Shown here: positions 1-9,039 of the stretch, one piece after another
Position numbering within the stretch: the stretch's first letter is position 1
Layout of the letters: every line of letters begins with the position of its first letter
Assembly (NCBI GenBank): GCA_964599655.1
Contig: CAZRGV010000013.1
Span: 1-64,000, forward strand
Direction of reading: 5' to 3'
DNA length: 64,000 bases
DNA from: CAZRGV01 sp964599655
GTDB taxonomy: Bacteria > Planctomycetota > Planctomycetia > Isosphaerales > Isosphaeraceae
Program-made: the position numbers and the translations under genes
The notes under the pieces: model-generated
The model's input: only the letters and a program-made list of their open reading frames with translations
Told to the model about the DNA's origin: nothing
The model's database searches: none

Positions 1-435
1 CCGGTCGGCTCGGTCAACTCGCGTCGCGCGATTTACGTGGCGCCGGTGGGCTCGGTCCAGCACGACACGCCTCAGAACATCCTGAACTTCGTCAACTCGT
101 GCAAGAACCTGCCGGTGGGTGCCCAGATGCAGCGTTCCAACGGCAACGGCCTGTACTGGATCGCGGGTTATCCCTGGCACATCGCGGTCAACAGCTACCT
201 GCACGTGGGTCCGCCCAACAGCAACTCGTGCCATAACCCGAGTGACGCGAGCTGGCTGACGTTCGTCGGGGCGCTCGGTTCGGCTCCGCCGTCGAGCAAC
301 CACCCGGGCGGCGTGAACGTGGCGTTCGCGGACGGCTCGGTGCACTTCATCAAGAACACGGTCGGCCTGCAGCCGTGGTGGGCGATCGGCTCGCGCAACC
401 TGGGCGAGACGGTCAGCTCGGATCAATATCAGTGA
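1..435 (+). CDS. DUF1559 pseudopilin-like protein, C-terminal part (5' end outside window)
   Basis: The reading frame is open from base 1 and ends with TGA at 433-435, so only the last 144 residues are present. The C-terminus carries the H-X9-DG signature of DUF1559 proteins: a His in SSNHPGG followed by NVAFADGSVHFI. DUF1559 proteins are exported, type II secretion pseudopilin-like proteins that are greatly expanded in planctomycetes; their individual roles are mostly unknown. The N-terminal methylation motif and helix lie upstream of the window. A hairpin just downstream (481-520) and a small lipoprotein gene (728) follow, an arrangement often seen with this family. The family call is firm and the function is unknown. 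Confidence 0.9.
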   Translation, partial: PVGSVNSRRAIYVAPVGSVQHDTPQNILNFVNSCKNLPVGAQMQRSNGNGLYWIAGYPWHIAVNSYLHVGPPNSNSCHNPSDASWLTFVGALGSAPPSSNHPGGVNVAFADGSVHFIKNTVGLQPWWAIGSRNLGETVSSDQYQ

Positions 436-480
436 TCGGAATTTGAACACACCTGTCAGCGTCTGATCGGAATGGCGAAC

Positions 481-520
481 GACCCGGGGAGCGGTTCCTT
501 CAAGTTCCGCTTTCCGGGTC
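481..520 (+). terminator. Hairpin downstream of DUF1559 gene, probable terminator
   Basis: Arms of 14 nt (481-494 and 507-520) pair with two mismatches around a 12-nt loop: GACCCGGGGAGCGG against CCGCTTTCCGGGTC. A short pyrimidine-rich stretch (TTCCGATTTC) follows. It starts 45 nt after the stop codon. The U-tract is weak, so termination is inferred from position and pairing. Confidence 0.55.
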
Positions 521-727
521 TTCCGATTTCTGGATGTTCGTGTTACCGTATTTTCCGATCATAGGATTCTTGACGTGAGCGCCGGCCCGTGTTTTCCACG
601 AGTTATGCCTGTGGCGGCGATGGCGTCGAGGGCCATGACGGAAACGCGGATTTCGAGTGGATTCTTGAATCATCAATCAAGTCGGCACAATTCGATGGAA
701 TTGCCGCCAAGAGGAGACCGCGAACTC

Positions 728-931
728 ATGAAGGCTTTCAAGGGTTGGTTGGGCCTGGGCGTCCTGGCGATCGGACTGACGGGCTGCGGTGGTGGATCGG
801 GCATTGAAGAGGGAACTCCCGAAGACCTCGAAGTCAAGCAGAAGGCCGCTGAGGACGAGTTCCGCAGCATGATGCAGGGGATGGACAAGGACCAGATGAA
901 GGCCCAGGCGAAGCCTGAAAAGGGCAAGTAA
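728..931 (+). CDS. Small predicted lipoprotein (67 aa)
   Basis: The start at 728 is chosen over upstream in-frame starts because a GAGGAG ribosome site lies at 711-716 and the protein then begins with a clean signal peptide. Residues 1-20 form a lipoprotein signal: positively charged MKAFKG, a hydrophobic stretch, and the lipobox LTGC with Cys20 as the predicted lipidated residue. The mature part is about 47 residues, strongly charged, Met/Lys/Glu rich (RSMMQGMDKDQMK) and probably helical. It would be anchored in a membrane. Small lipoproteins of this kind commonly follow DUF1559 genes in planctomycetes, and here one follows after about 290 nt. No function is known. A terminator-like hairpin follows at 1001-1039. 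Confidence 0.75.
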   Translation: MKAFKGWLGLGVLAIGLTGCGGGSGIEEGTPEDLEVKQKAAEDEFRSMMQGMDKDQMKAQAKPEKGK

Positions 932-1000
932 CCCGCGGCGCGGCGGTGTTTCGTGATTTGGGTCGCGCTTCGACTCGGATTCCCACGACGCGAACCTGGA

Positions 1001-1039
1001 AACGGCCTGGCACTTCCCTCTTTGGGATGCCGGGCCGTT
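1001..1039 (+). terminator. Hairpin downstream of lipoprotein gene, probable terminator
   Basis: AACGGCCTGGCA (1001-1012) pairs with TGCCGGGCCGTT (1028-1039) with one mismatch around a 15-nt loop, 70 nt after the lipoprotein stop codon. There is no long U-tract. It is probably the 3' boundary of the lipoprotein transcript. Confidence 0.5.
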
Positions 1040-1110
1040 CGCCATTTCCGGGCCGAGGGGGATTTACGACGGGATCGGGACGGTCCGATCCGGAAGATTG
1101 CTCGAGTGAT

Positions 1111-1175
1111 CGGGTGGGCATTGCCCACTGAACCCTTTGCGCTGCCAGAAGATCGGTGGGCGGTGCCCGCTCGAC
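1111..1175 (+). repeat. GTGGGCA-type palindromic dispersed repeat, copy 1
   Basis: The element starts with CGGGTGGGCATTGCCCACTG, which contains 7-nt arms GTGGGCA/TGCCCAC around a single T. About 30 nt later it has a second, weaker GGTGGGC..GCCC palindrome. The same layout recurs in the same orientation at 14791-14855. It lies between the 3' ends of the lipoprotein gene and the minus-strand ABC ATPase gene. The stretch 932-1223 holds only the hairpin at 1001 and this repeat. Confidence 0.55.
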
Positions 1176-1223
1176 GAAGGGCAGCGGATTGGGCGGAGGA
1201 CGATGGTTGCGGTCGGTTCCGGA

Positions 1224-2414
1224 TCAGGCGGTTCCGTCGATGCGATGGCCTTGAACGGGGTCGAACCAGGCGGCGCGGTTCAGATCGAGCTGGAGCCAAT
1301 GGCGCTGGCGGATCTTCAGGGGCTGGAGCGGGGGGCATCGGACGGCGAACGGGTGCGGGCCGATGGTCAGGAACGCGAGTGTTTCGTGACCGAGGGGTTC
1401 GATGCGATGGAGTTCGGCGGGGACGGTCGGACGTGACGGATCGACCGAACCGGCCTCGGAGACGATCCTCGCGTTTTCGGGGCGAAGGCCCAGCTCGAAC
1501 GGTCCCGGTCCCCGGTTTGAGAGCGGGGCGAGCCAGGGGGTGCCGGCGTCGACCTCGGTGATCGGCTCGCCGTGGGTTCCCGAGATCCGGAGCCGAACGC
1601 CCTTGGAGGTGGGCTCCAGCGCGCAAGGCAGCAGGTTCATGGGAGGGGCGCCGAGGAACCGGGCGACGGCGAGGTTGGCGGGCCGGTCGTAGATCTCCAG
1701 GGGGGAGCCGACCTGGATGATCCGACCGCGATCGACGACGGCCACGCGGTCGCCCAGGGCCATGGCCTCGGCCTGGTCGTGTGTGACGTGGATCATCGTG
1801 AATCCGATCGTGCCCTGGAGCTCGATGAGCTGGGCGCGCAGCGAGGCGCGCAACGGGGCATCGAGGCTGGAGAACGGCTCATCGAGCAGGAGCAAGGCGG
1901 GACGTCGAGCGATGGCCCGGCCGATCGCCACGCGCTGGCGCTGGCCTCCGGAAAGAGCGGACGGCTTCCGGTTCAGCAGGCTCGTGAGGCCAAGGGCCTC
2001 GGCGGTCTCGGTGACGCGCTGGCGGATCTCGTCGCGGTGGAACCGTCGGGCGCGAAGGCCGAAGGCGAGGTTCTCGAAGACGCTCAGGTGCGGGTAGGCC
2101 GTGGGGTTCTGGAAGACCATCGCGACGTCTCTGGCCCTGGGCGCGAGCTCGACGCCGGGATGACCGCCGATCCAGACCTCGCCCGCAGTGGGCGACTCCA
2201 GGCCGGCGAGAATGCGGAGCAAGGTGCTCTTGCCCGAGCCCGAGGGCCCGAGCACCGCCAGCCGCTCTGCCGGACGGACGACGAGGTTGACGTCGACCAG
2301 GGCGGGAACGCCACCAGAGAAGACCTTGGAGACCTGCCGCAACTCGATCGCGCTCAAGGGAACCGACCTCCCCGATGGCCGCGCCGTCGGGTTCGATTTC
2401 GGGACGTTCGACAC
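1224..2414 (-). CDS. ABC transporter ATP-binding protein, MalK/UgpC (sugar/polyol importer) type
   Basis: This is the ATPase subunit of a predicted CUT1/iron/spermidine-type importer and would act at the cytoplasmic face of the inner membrane. Visible motifs are Walker A GPSGSGKST, Q-loop VFQNPTAYPHLS, signature LSGGQRQR, Walker B LLLLDEPFSSLD and H-loop VTHDQAEAM. A C-terminal regulatory OB-like (TOBE) region begins with PMNLLPC and includes GLRPENA. The listed GTG start gives 396 aa; a TTG at 2357 with a GGGAGG site nine bases upstream would give 377 aa and is nearly as likely. No permease or substrate-binding protein gene is adjacent in the window, so the substrate cannot be named. It stands alone on the minus strand, divergent from the DUF1501 gene at 2661. 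Confidence 0.88.
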   Translation of the reverse strand: MSNVPKSNPTARPSGRSVPLSAIELRQVSKVFSGGVPALVDVNLVVRPAERLAVLGPSGSGKSTLLRILAGLESPTAGEVWIGGHPGVELAPRARDVAMVFQNPTAYPHLSVFENLAFGLRARRFHRDEIRQRVTETAEALGLTSLLNRKPSALSGGQRQRVAIGRAIARRPALLLLDEPFSSLDAPLRASLRAQLIELQGTIGFTMIHVTHDQAEAMALGDRVAVVDRGRIIQVGSPLEIYDRPANLAVARFLGAPPMNLLPCALEPTSKGVRLRISGTHGEPITEVDAGTPWLAPLSNRGPGPFELGLRPENARIVSEAGSVDPSRPTVPAELHRIEPLGHETLAFLTIGPHPFAVRCPPLQPLKIRQRHWLQLDLNRAAWFDPVQGHRIDGTA

Positions 2415-2660
2415 CCCGTTCGACCTCGCGGCGCATTCTTCCGATGATACGGGTTTGAAGGCCCTCGGCTCGACCCCCTGACGATCTCCAGTCCTCCAGG
2501 AACGGAACGAAGGCCGCTGTCGCCGCATGGCACATGCATGGGTGTCTTGTTTTACGAATGGGCCGAGACGTACTTGCCTGGCGGGGCGAATCGGTGTTAA
2601 ACTTTGCTTCAAACCGCCGTGGAGTTCCCGCGCGTTGGATCCGAAGTGGGAGATCGGGCG

Positions 2661-3989
2661 ATGTTTCAATGGTCCTTTGGCTCGAACCGAAGCTGTGACG
2701 GCGTTTCGAGACGCCACTTCTTGCGGGTTGGATCGCTGGGGGTACTGGGCTTGAGCCTGCCCGACCTGCTCCGCGCCGAGGCGAAGGCGGCGGGATCGGG
2801 CCGGAAGGGCAAGGATGTTTCGTGCATTTTGATCTGGCTTCAGGGCGGCTTGAGCCACATCGACAGCTTCGACCCGAAGCCGGAGGCCCCGTCGGAGATC
2901 CGGGGCGAGTTTGATGTGATCCAGACGAACGTGCCGGGCATCCAGCTTTGCGACCCGCTGCCGATGCTGGCGCGGCATCAGGACAAGTACTCGATTCTGC
3001 GTTCGTTGAATCCGAGGAACGGGTCGCACGGCGTGGCCGACGCCTACATGATGAGCGGCCACAAGTTCAACCCGGCCTTGACGTTCCCGAGCTACGGCGC
3101 GGTGATCGCGAAGGAGCTTGGGGACAAGACGAGCCTTCCGCCTTACGTGCAGGTCGGCACGTCGATCGACCAGCGGTTCGGCGGCGGCGTCGCGGGCTTC
3201 CTGGGGGACCAGTACAACCCGTTCGTCTTGCCCGGAGATCCGTCGAGCCCGAGCTTCACGGTGCGAGACGTCAGCCTGACCGGGTCGCTCGACCGTTCGC
3301 GATTCGATCATCGGATGAAGGTTTTGCAAGCGGTGGATACGTGGGAGGCGTCGATCGAGGAAACGCCGGCGGCGCTCGAGGCGACCGATAGCTTCTACAA
3401 GAAGGCGTACAGCCTGATCACGTCGCCGGAGGCCAAGCGGGCGTTCGACCTGTCGAGGGAAGATCCTCGACAGCGCGACCGCTACGGCCGGAACTCGCTG
3501 GGTCAGGGGTGCTTGCTGGCCCGTCGGCTGGTCGAGGCGGGGACGCGGTTCGTCACGGTCACCAACGGTGGCTGGGATACGCATCAGAACAACTTCCGAT
3601 CGCTCAAGGACCGGCTGTTGCCGAACCTCGACGCGGCGTTGGCGTCGTTGCTGCAAGACCTTTCGGATCGGGGGCTGCTCGAGACGACCTTGGTCGTCTG
3701 CCTGAGCGATTTCGGTCGGACGCCGAAGGTCAATCCGTCGGCGGGCCGAGACCACTGGTCGACGGCGTCGGTCGCGCTGTTCGCGGGAGCCGGTCTGAAG
3801 CCTGGGCTGGCGGTCGGGCAAACGAACGCCCTGGCCGAGGCGCCCGTCGAGGCCCCGTACTTCACGGAGGACGTGGCGGCGACCATTTACGATCGGCTGG
3901 GGATCCCGCTCGACACGACGCATCAGACGCCGGACGGCCGGCCGATCCTGGTCAACTATGAAGGCCGCCTGATTCGCGAGCTGCTTTGA
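2661..3989 (+). CDS. DUF1501 family exported protein
   Basis: The 442-residue protein belongs to DUF1501, distant relatives of the alkaline phosphatase/sulfatase superfold that are abundant in planctomycetes and of unproven activity. A Tat-type signal is visible near the N-terminus (SRRHFLRVGSLG followed by a hydrophobic stretch), so it is probably exported folded. Family motifs include LQGGLSHIDSFDPKP, GGWDTHQNN and SDFGRTPKVN followed by RDHW. The ATG at 2661 is preferred because GGGAG lies eight bases upstream; an in-frame start at 2604 would add residues in front of the Tat motif. DUF1501 genes nearly always travel with DUF1549/DUF1553 genes, and one follows at 4220. Confidence 0.9.
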   Translation: MFQWSFGSNRSCDGVSRRHFLRVGSLGVLGLSLPDLLRAEAKAAGSGRKGKDVSCILIWLQGGLSHIDSFDPKPEAPSEIRGEFDVIQTNVPGIQLCDPLPMLARHQDKYSILRSLNPRNGSHGVADAYMMSGHKFNPALTFPSYGAVIAKELGDKTSLPPYVQVGTSIDQRFGGGVAGFLGDQYNPFVLPGDPSSPSFTVRDVSLTGSLDRSRFDHRMKVLQAVDTWEASIEETPAALEATDSFYKKAYSLITSPEAKRAFDLSREDPRQRDRYGRNSLGQGCLLARRLVEAGTRFVTVTNGGWDTHQNNFRSLKDRLLPNLDAALASLLQDLSDRGLLETTLVVCLSDFGRTPKVNPSAGRDHWSTASVALFAGAGLKPGLAVGQTNALAEAPVEAPYFTEDVAATIYDRLGIPLDTTHQTPDGRPILVNYEGRLIRELL

Positions 3990-4219
3990 TCGCGGTTTCC
4001 TTGAGCGGCGTGGAAGGCGAACAGGGTCGGGGCGTTCCTCGTGTCAGACGTCCGAGGGGCCTCCGACCCGTCTTGTCTTGGTTCCAGACGGATTCGGTTC
4101 CGAGGGGATCCGCGGACGTCCTTGCTTGGCTTCTTGACGGTTTCCTGCCACAATAGAGTTCTCGGCAGAGACTCTCCCTCCCTGGCCCCAGCCATACCTT
4201 CCCTGGGAGGCCATTGCTC

Positions 4220-6550
4220 ATGCCTCGACGGATTCTCGTTCCTGGTTTGCTCGCGGTTGGGATTGTTGTTCTCGGGCTCGTTCTCGTTCGAGCCGATGAG
4301 CCGTCCGGCGATGCGCCCGCGATCGCACCGCCGGAAACGTTCGACGACGAACAGCGGGAGCACTGGGCCTATCAGCCGGTGTCCAGGCCCGAGCCGCCCT
4401 CGGTGAAGGACGAATCGTGGGTAAAGAACCCGATCGACCGGTTCATCCTGGCCGGGATCGAGGAAATGGGATTCGAACACGCGCCGGAGGCCAGCCGGAT
4501 CGAGCTGATCCGTCGCTTGACGTTTGACCTGACCGGCCTGCCGCCGACGCCCCGCGAGGTCGAACGGTTCCTGGAGGATCGAGGCTCGGACGCGTACGAG
4601 CGGCTGGTGGATCGGTTGCTCTCAAGCCCGCGCTATGGCGAGCGTTGGGCGCAGCACTGGCTCGACCTGGCCCATTACGCCGACACCAACGGCTTCGAGC
4701 TCGACGGCGACCGGCCCGACGCCTGGCGCTATCGCGACTGGGTGGTGAAGGCGCTCAACGACGACATGCCGTACGACCAGTTCCTCACGCTGCAACTGGC
4801 CGGCGACGAGCTGAAGCCCGGCGACCACGAGGCGTTGATCGCGACCGGTTTCGGCCGTTGCGGCCCTCGGGAGGTCGTGGGTGGAAACATCGAGCCGGAG
4901 GTCAAACGGCAAACCGAGCTGACCGAAGTGACCGGCACGGTGGGTTCGGTTTTCCTCGGGCTGACGCTGGGCTGCGCCCGTTGCCACGACCACAAGTTCG
5001 ACGCGCTGCCCACGACCGACTACTACCGGCTCCAGTCGTTCTTCGCCGCGGCTCAGTTCGTGGACGTGCCGATCGCCGACAAGGCGGAAGAAGACGCCTA
5101 CGAATCGGCCAAGAAGGCGGTCGACGCCAAGATCGCGCCGCTTCGCCAGCGGATGGCCGAACTCGAGGCGCCCTACCGCAAGGCGCTCCGAGAGCAGAAG
5201 GAGGCGATGCTCACCGAGGCGGAGAAGGCCGTTCTGGCCATTCCGCCCAAGGATCGAACGCCGATTCAGAAGAAGATGGCCGAGGGGGCCCAGAAGGCCC
5301 TCACGAGCCGCTGGGAAGAAGTGGCGGAGGCCGTGGCCAAGAACCCGAAGGACCACGCCGAGCGCGAGCGTCTGAAGCGCGCGATTCACGAGATCGAGAT
5401 CACGCTTCCGCCTCCGCCCGCCAAGGCGATGGCCCTGATCGATCAGTCGAAGGACGCGCCGCCGTCGTTCGTCCATCCCAGAGGCGACCCGAAGCAGCAC
5501 GGTCCGCAGGTGATTCCCCGACCGCCCGGCGTGATCCTCACGTCGCAGTCCGAGGATGCCTGGAGCGCGCCGGTGTCGGAGAGTGAGTCGACGACGGGCC
5601 GGCGCCTGGCCCTGGCGAAGTGGTTGACCCGGCCCGACAATCCGCTCACGGCCCGAGTGATCGTCAACCGGCTCTGGCAGCACCACTTCGGTCGAGGGAT
5701 CGTCGCCACGCCGAGCGACTTCGGCGTGCGAGGCGAGCCGCCCAGCCATCCCGAGCTGCTCGACTGGCTGGCCTCCGAGCTGGTTCGCAATGGCTGGCGG
5801 ATGAAGGCGATCCACCGGCTGATGGTCACGTCGGCCGCCTATCGCCAGTCGTCGCATTATGTGAACACGTCTCAAGCCCGCGAGGATCCGGACAACATGC
5901 TGCTCTGGCGGATGAACCGCCGACGGCTGGAGGCCGAGGCCCTCCGCGACGCGATGCTGGCCGTCACCGGGGAGTTGAACCCGAAAATGGGCGGGCCTGG
6001 TGTCCGTGTTCCCATCGAGAAGGAAATCGAGGACCTGATTTTCACCGAGGCTGAGGTCGTCGACCTCTGGCCGGAAACGCCCGACCTGGCCGAACGGAAC
6101 CGGCGATCGCTCTACCTGTACCGGAAGCGGAACGTTCGCTACCCGATGTTCGACGCGTTCGACGCTCCCGACACGCAGATCGCCTGTCCCCGCCGCGACG
6201 TCAGCACGCACGCGCTTCAGCCCTTGATCCTGATGAACAGCGCCTTTGGGATTGAACGGGCCAAGGGCCTGGCGGGCCGGTTGTACCGCGATTCTCGCGG
6301 TCAGGCCGACGCTCAGATCAGCAGGGCGTACCGCCTCGTTCTGTCGCGCGATCCGAGCGCCGAGGAGCGGGAACAGGCCAGGCGGTTCCTCGACGCGCAG
6401 ACCGCGTTGCTTCGGCAGCTTGCCCGCGAGGGCCAGCCCCTGGCCGTTCCCTCGTACGTACCGGAAGGAACCGACCCAGCCGAGGCCGCGGCATGGGTTG
6501 ACTTTGCCATGGCCATGCTGAACCGCAACGAGTTCATTTACGTGCCCTGA
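4220..6550 (+). CDS. DUF1549/DUF1553 domain protein (PSD1 type, no cytochrome domain)
   Basis: A 776-residue exported planctomycete protein. It has an N-terminal hydrophobic signal segment (residues 5-26), a DUF1549 domain from about residue 55 (NPIDRFILAG, DLTGLPPTPREV, SSPRYGERWAQHWLDLAHYADTNG), the conserved CARCHDHKFD Cys/His motif near residue 255, a coiled, Lys/Glu-rich middle (about 290-400) and a DUF1553 domain (about 460-775; ANSPLTARV-like NPLTARVIVNRLWQHHFG, PSHPELLDWLA). Unlike the homologue at 51911-55066 it lacks the N-terminal Planctomycete cytochrome C domain. The ATG at 4220 has GGGAGG nine bases upstream; the TTG at 4214 is too close to that site. The activity is unknown. 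A role with DUF1501 partners in polysaccharide or sulfated glycan use is often suggested but unproven. Confidence 0.9.
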   Translation: MPRRILVPGLLAVGIVVLGLVLVRADEPSGDAPAIAPPETFDDEQREHWAYQPVSRPEPPSVKDESWVKNPIDRFILAGIEEMGFEHAPEASRIELIRRLTFDLTGLPPTPREVERFLEDRGSDAYERLVDRLLSSPRYGERWAQHWLDLAHYADTNGFELDGDRPDAWRYRDWVVKALNDDMPYDQFLTLQLAGDELKPGDHEALIATGFGRCGPREVVGGNIEPEVKRQTELTEVTGTVGSVFLGLTLGCARCHDHKFDALPTTDYYRLQSFFAAAQFVDVPIADKAEEDAYESAKKAVDAKIAPLRQRMAELEAPYRKALREQKEAMLTEAEKAVLAIPPKDRTPIQKKMAEGAQKALTSRWEEVAEAVAKNPKDHAERERLKRAIHEIEITLPPPPAKAMALIDQSKDAPPSFVHPRGDPKQHGPQVIPRPPGVILTSQSEDAWSAPVSESESTTGRRLALAKWLTRPDNPLTARVIVNRLWQHHFGRGIVATPSDFGVRGEPPSHPELLDWLASELVRNGWRMKAIHRLMVTSAAYRQSSHYVNTSQAREDPDNMLLWRMNRRRLEAEALRDAMLAVTGELNPKMGGPGVRVPIEKEIEDLIFTEAEVVDLWPETPDLAERNRRSLYLYRKRNVRYPMFDAFDAPDTQIACPRRDVSTHALQPLILMNSAFGIERAKGLAGRLYRDSRGQADAQISRAYRLVLSRDPSAEEREQARRFLDAQTALLRQLAREGQPLAVPSYVPEGTDPAEAAAWVDFAMAMLNRNEFIYVP

Positions 6551-6551
6551 G

Positions 6552-7202
6552 ATGGCCAACACGACCACGCGATCCATCGACACCCTGCACGCTCGGCTCG
6601 ACCGGCTGGGGAACATCGCGCCGTCAAGGGTGCGAGTTTCTCCACCGGTGGGGACGGCCACCGAGCGCGACCTTCTCGAGTCGGATCAACGGGGAGACCG
6701 GCCTTGCGAGCTGGTCGACGGCGTGCTCGTGGAGAAGGCGTTGGGGTATCGCGAGTCGATCCTGGCGTTGGCAATCGCCGGTTTTCTCCGGGCGTTTGTT
6801 CTTCCTCGGAGCCTTGGGCTGGTGACGGGTGCCGACGGCTTGATGCGACTCGTCCCGGGGCTGATCCGGATTCCCGACGTTGCCTTCGCAGCCTGGGAGC
6901 GGATACCGGGCGGCAAGGTTCCCGACACGCCGATTCCCGAGCTCGTGCCCGATCCGGCCTTGGAAGTGCTCAGCGAGGGGAAGACGCCGGGTGAGATCGA
7001 GCGGAAGCGACGCGACGACGTCGACGCTGGCGTGCGCTGGATGTGGGGGGTCGATCGTCGGAACCGCACGGTTCGCGTCGACCATCCTGACGGGTCGTTC
7101 CAGGTTCTGGACGAGTCAACGACCATGGACGGGGCCGAGGTTTTGCCGGGGTTTCCACGGGTGCTTCGCGACCTGTTCGCCGAGCTGGATCGTCGAGGCT
7201 GA
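6552..7202 (+). CDS. Uma2 family (DUF820) PD-(D/E)XK-fold protein
   Basis: The 216-residue protein matches the Uma2/DUF820 family, predicted restriction-endonuclease-fold proteins that are expanded in cyanobacteria and planctomycetes. Visible marks are CELVDGVLVEK (about residue 51), the IPDVAFA strand with the predicted catalytic Asp (about 112), and LEVLSEGKTPGEIERKR (about 138) with the Glu and Lys of a PD-ExK site, followed by AGVRWMWGVD. It starts one base after the stop of the DUF1553 gene and so is probably co-transcribed with it. Its N-terminal 40 residues are poorly conserved for the family. A cytoplasmic putative nuclease between two exported protein genes is unexpected. No substrate is known. 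Confidence 0.85.
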   Translation: MANTTTRSIDTLHARLDRLGNIAPSRVRVSPPVGTATERDLLESDQRGDRPCELVDGVLVEKALGYRESILALAIAGFLRAFVLPRSLGLVTGADGLMRLVPGLIRIPDVAFAAWERIPGGKVPDTPIPELVPDPALEVLSEGKTPGEIERKRRDDVDAGVRWMWGVDRRNRTVRVDHPDGSFQVLDESTTMDGAEVLPGFPRVLRDLFAELDRRG

Positions 7203-7242
7203 GGCCGTCGATTGTCGGCCGATCGCAGAGGGAGAGGAAACG

Positions 7243-8700
7243 ATGTCCGAACCACGTCAACCGCGACGTTGCCCCGGGCCGCAAGTCTGGCAGCCACGGA
7301 GCCGCCGGGAGTTTCTCAAGACGATGGGGGGCGGGTTCGGACTTCTCGGGCTGGCCCACCTGCTCGAGTCGGAGGGTCGAGCGGCGTCGCCTCGGAATCC
7401 GCTGGCGCCGAAGGTGCCTCATTTCCCGGCCCGCGCCAAGCGTTGCATCTTCCTGTTCATGGTGGGCGGACCGAGCCATATTGATCTGTTCGACCCCAAG
7501 CCAGCGCTGAACCAGCTCGATGGTCAGCCCCTACCGCCCAGTTTCGGGAAGGTCCATAGCCAGTTCGTCGAGGGTGATCCGCTCTGCCTGGGAAGCCATC
7601 GCAAGTTCGGCAAGTATGGCGAGTCGGGCATGGAGATGTCGGACCTCGTGCCGCATATGCACCCGCACGCCGATACGATTGCCCTGATCCGATCGTGCTG
7701 GGTCAACAGCGTCATCCACGCGCCGGCGCATTACCAGATGAACTCGGGCCGGATCTTCATGGGGTATCCGAGTCTGGGAAGCTGGGTGACCTACGGCCTC
7801 GGGTCGGAGAGCGACAACCTGCCGGCGTTCGTGGTGATGACCCAGCCGGAAGGGACGCCGGAAGGAGGGGCGCCGTGCTGGGGCGCGGGATTCCTGCCGG
7901 CGGTCCATCAAGGAACCTTGTTCCGAAGCGGTCCGAACCCGATCTTGAACCTTCATCCGGCGACCGACGAGTTTTCGTCGACGCAGCAACGACGGACGAT
8001 CGACCTGATTCGCTCGATGAACGAGACGAACCTGGAGCCGGACGACGCGGAACTCTCGGCGCGGATCGCCAGCTACGAGCTGGCCTTCCGGATGCAGTCG
8101 GAGGCCCCCGAGGCGGTCGATCTCTCGCAGGAAACCGAGGAGACGAAGCGGCTTTACGGGCTCGACGATTCGAGGACGGCCGAGTTCGGCACCCGCTGCT
8201 TGCTGGCGCGCCGGCTCGTCGAGCGCGGGGTTCGTTTCGTGCAGGTCTATTCCGGCGGCGGACCGGTCGCCATGCAATGGGATGCGCACGACGACCTGGA
8301 CGCCAATCACGAGAAGATGTGCGGCCTGACGGACAAGCCGGTCGGAGCCCTGTTGACCGACCTGAAGCGGCGCGGCCTGCTCGACGACACGCTGGTGGTC
8401 TGGGGCGGGGAATTCGGCCGGACGCCGGTCGCCCAGGGGGGAAGTCGGGGGCGAGACCACAACGCGACGGGCTTCACGATGTGGATGGCCGGCGGCGGCG
8501 TGAAGGGCGGCACGATCCTCGGCGCCACGGACGAGATCGGCCTGAACGCCATCGACGACAAGGCGCACGTCAACGACGTGCACGCCACGATCCTCCACCT
8601 GATGGGGCTCGATCACAAGAAGCTGACTTACCTTCACAACGGTCGCGACGAGCGGCTGACCGACGTGGGCGGACGTGTGCTTTCGCGACTCTTCGCGTAA
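7243..8700 (+). CDS. DUF1501 family exported protein
   Basis: The 485-residue DUF1501 protein has a Tat-like signal (SRREFLKTMGGGFGLLG). Family motifs include FMVGGPSHIDLFDPKP, GGEFGRTPVAQ, GRDHNATGF, MWMAGGGVKGG and a conserved C-terminal segment HLMGLDHKKLTY. The ATG at 7243 follows a GGGAGAGGAAA ribosome site. The longer open frame upstream overlaps Uma2 and is a shadow. It lies 40 nt after Uma2, so 4220-8700 may be one transcript. It is closer in motif detail to the DUF1501 protein at 50431-51891 than to the one at 2661-3989, since both share the NATIL/ATIL-HLMGLDH ending. Confidence 0.92.
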   Translation: MSEPRQPRRCPGPQVWQPRSRREFLKTMGGGFGLLGLAHLLESEGRAASPRNPLAPKVPHFPARAKRCIFLFMVGGPSHIDLFDPKPALNQLDGQPLPPSFGKVHSQFVEGDPLCLGSHRKFGKYGESGMEMSDLVPHMHPHADTIALIRSCWVNSVIHAPAHYQMNSGRIFMGYPSLGSWVTYGLGSESDNLPAFVVMTQPEGTPEGGAPCWGAGFLPAVHQGTLFRSGPNPILNLHPATDEFSSTQQRRTIDLIRSMNETNLEPDDAELSARIASYELAFRMQSEAPEAVDLSQETEETKRLYGLDDSRTAEFGTRCLLARRLVERGVRFVQVYSGGGPVAMQWDAHDDLDANHEKMCGLTDKPVGALLTDLKRRGLLDDTLVVWGGEFGRTPVAQGGSRGRDHNATGFTMWMAGGGVKGGTILGATDEIGLNAIDDKAHVNDVHATILHLMGLDHKKLTYLHNGRDERLTDVGGRVLSRLFA

Positions 8701-8910
8701 CATTTCGAACCAAGACCGCCGCCGCCGTTGGGTCAGGGACTGTTCAAATGTCGATTCCCCGCCGCGCGAGGTTGGGTGGATCGGGTCCTCGTGAAGGAGT
8801 GTCTTCGGGTTGAGTCGCGTTCCATCGAGGGTCGACCTCTGGGAGTTCGGGGCGCTTGGGGAAAGCGGCCTCGGATCGCTCTCCGGGTGGGATCGACGTG
8901 GGCGTGCGGC

Positions 8911-8938
8911 TTGACTGACTGTACAAGGTTCCTAGACT
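8911..8938 (+). promoter_or_regulatory. Candidate sigma70-type promoter for the ECF sigma operon
   Basis: TTGACT (8911-8916) and TAGACT (8933-8938) are separated by 16 nt, about 100 nt upstream of the sigma factor start. Both hexamers keep four or five consensus bases. The rest of the 339-nt gap 8701-9039 shows nothing else I can support. Confidence 0.4.
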
Positions 8939-9039
8939 ATTGGTTACGTCGTGCGGGTTGCAGGCGGTGTCCGGAACCTCGAATTTTTTTCCATCTTGTG
9001 AACGCAGCGTCGAACCCTCCGCGGCGTCGGGACGTACCC

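Noticed and set aside
673..1626. 317-aa minus-strand open frame
   Set aside because: It overlaps the lipoprotein and ABC genes in another frame and has only low-complexity Arg/Ser/Pro sequence, typical of high-GC shadow frames.
2415..3923. Upstream extension of the minus-strand ABC ATPase frame to 899 aa
   Set aside because: The extra 500 residues are Arg/Gln-rich shadow of the DUF1501 gene on the other strand; ABC motifs begin only after 2414.
4133..4160. TTGACG followed by an AATAGAG-like hexamer upstream of the DUF1553 gene
   Set aside because: The spacing is about 14 nt, too short for a sigma70 promoter, so it was not called.
4622..6661. 679-aa minus-strand open frame
   Set aside because: It is the complement of the DUF1549/DUF1553 gene and contains no recognisable domain.
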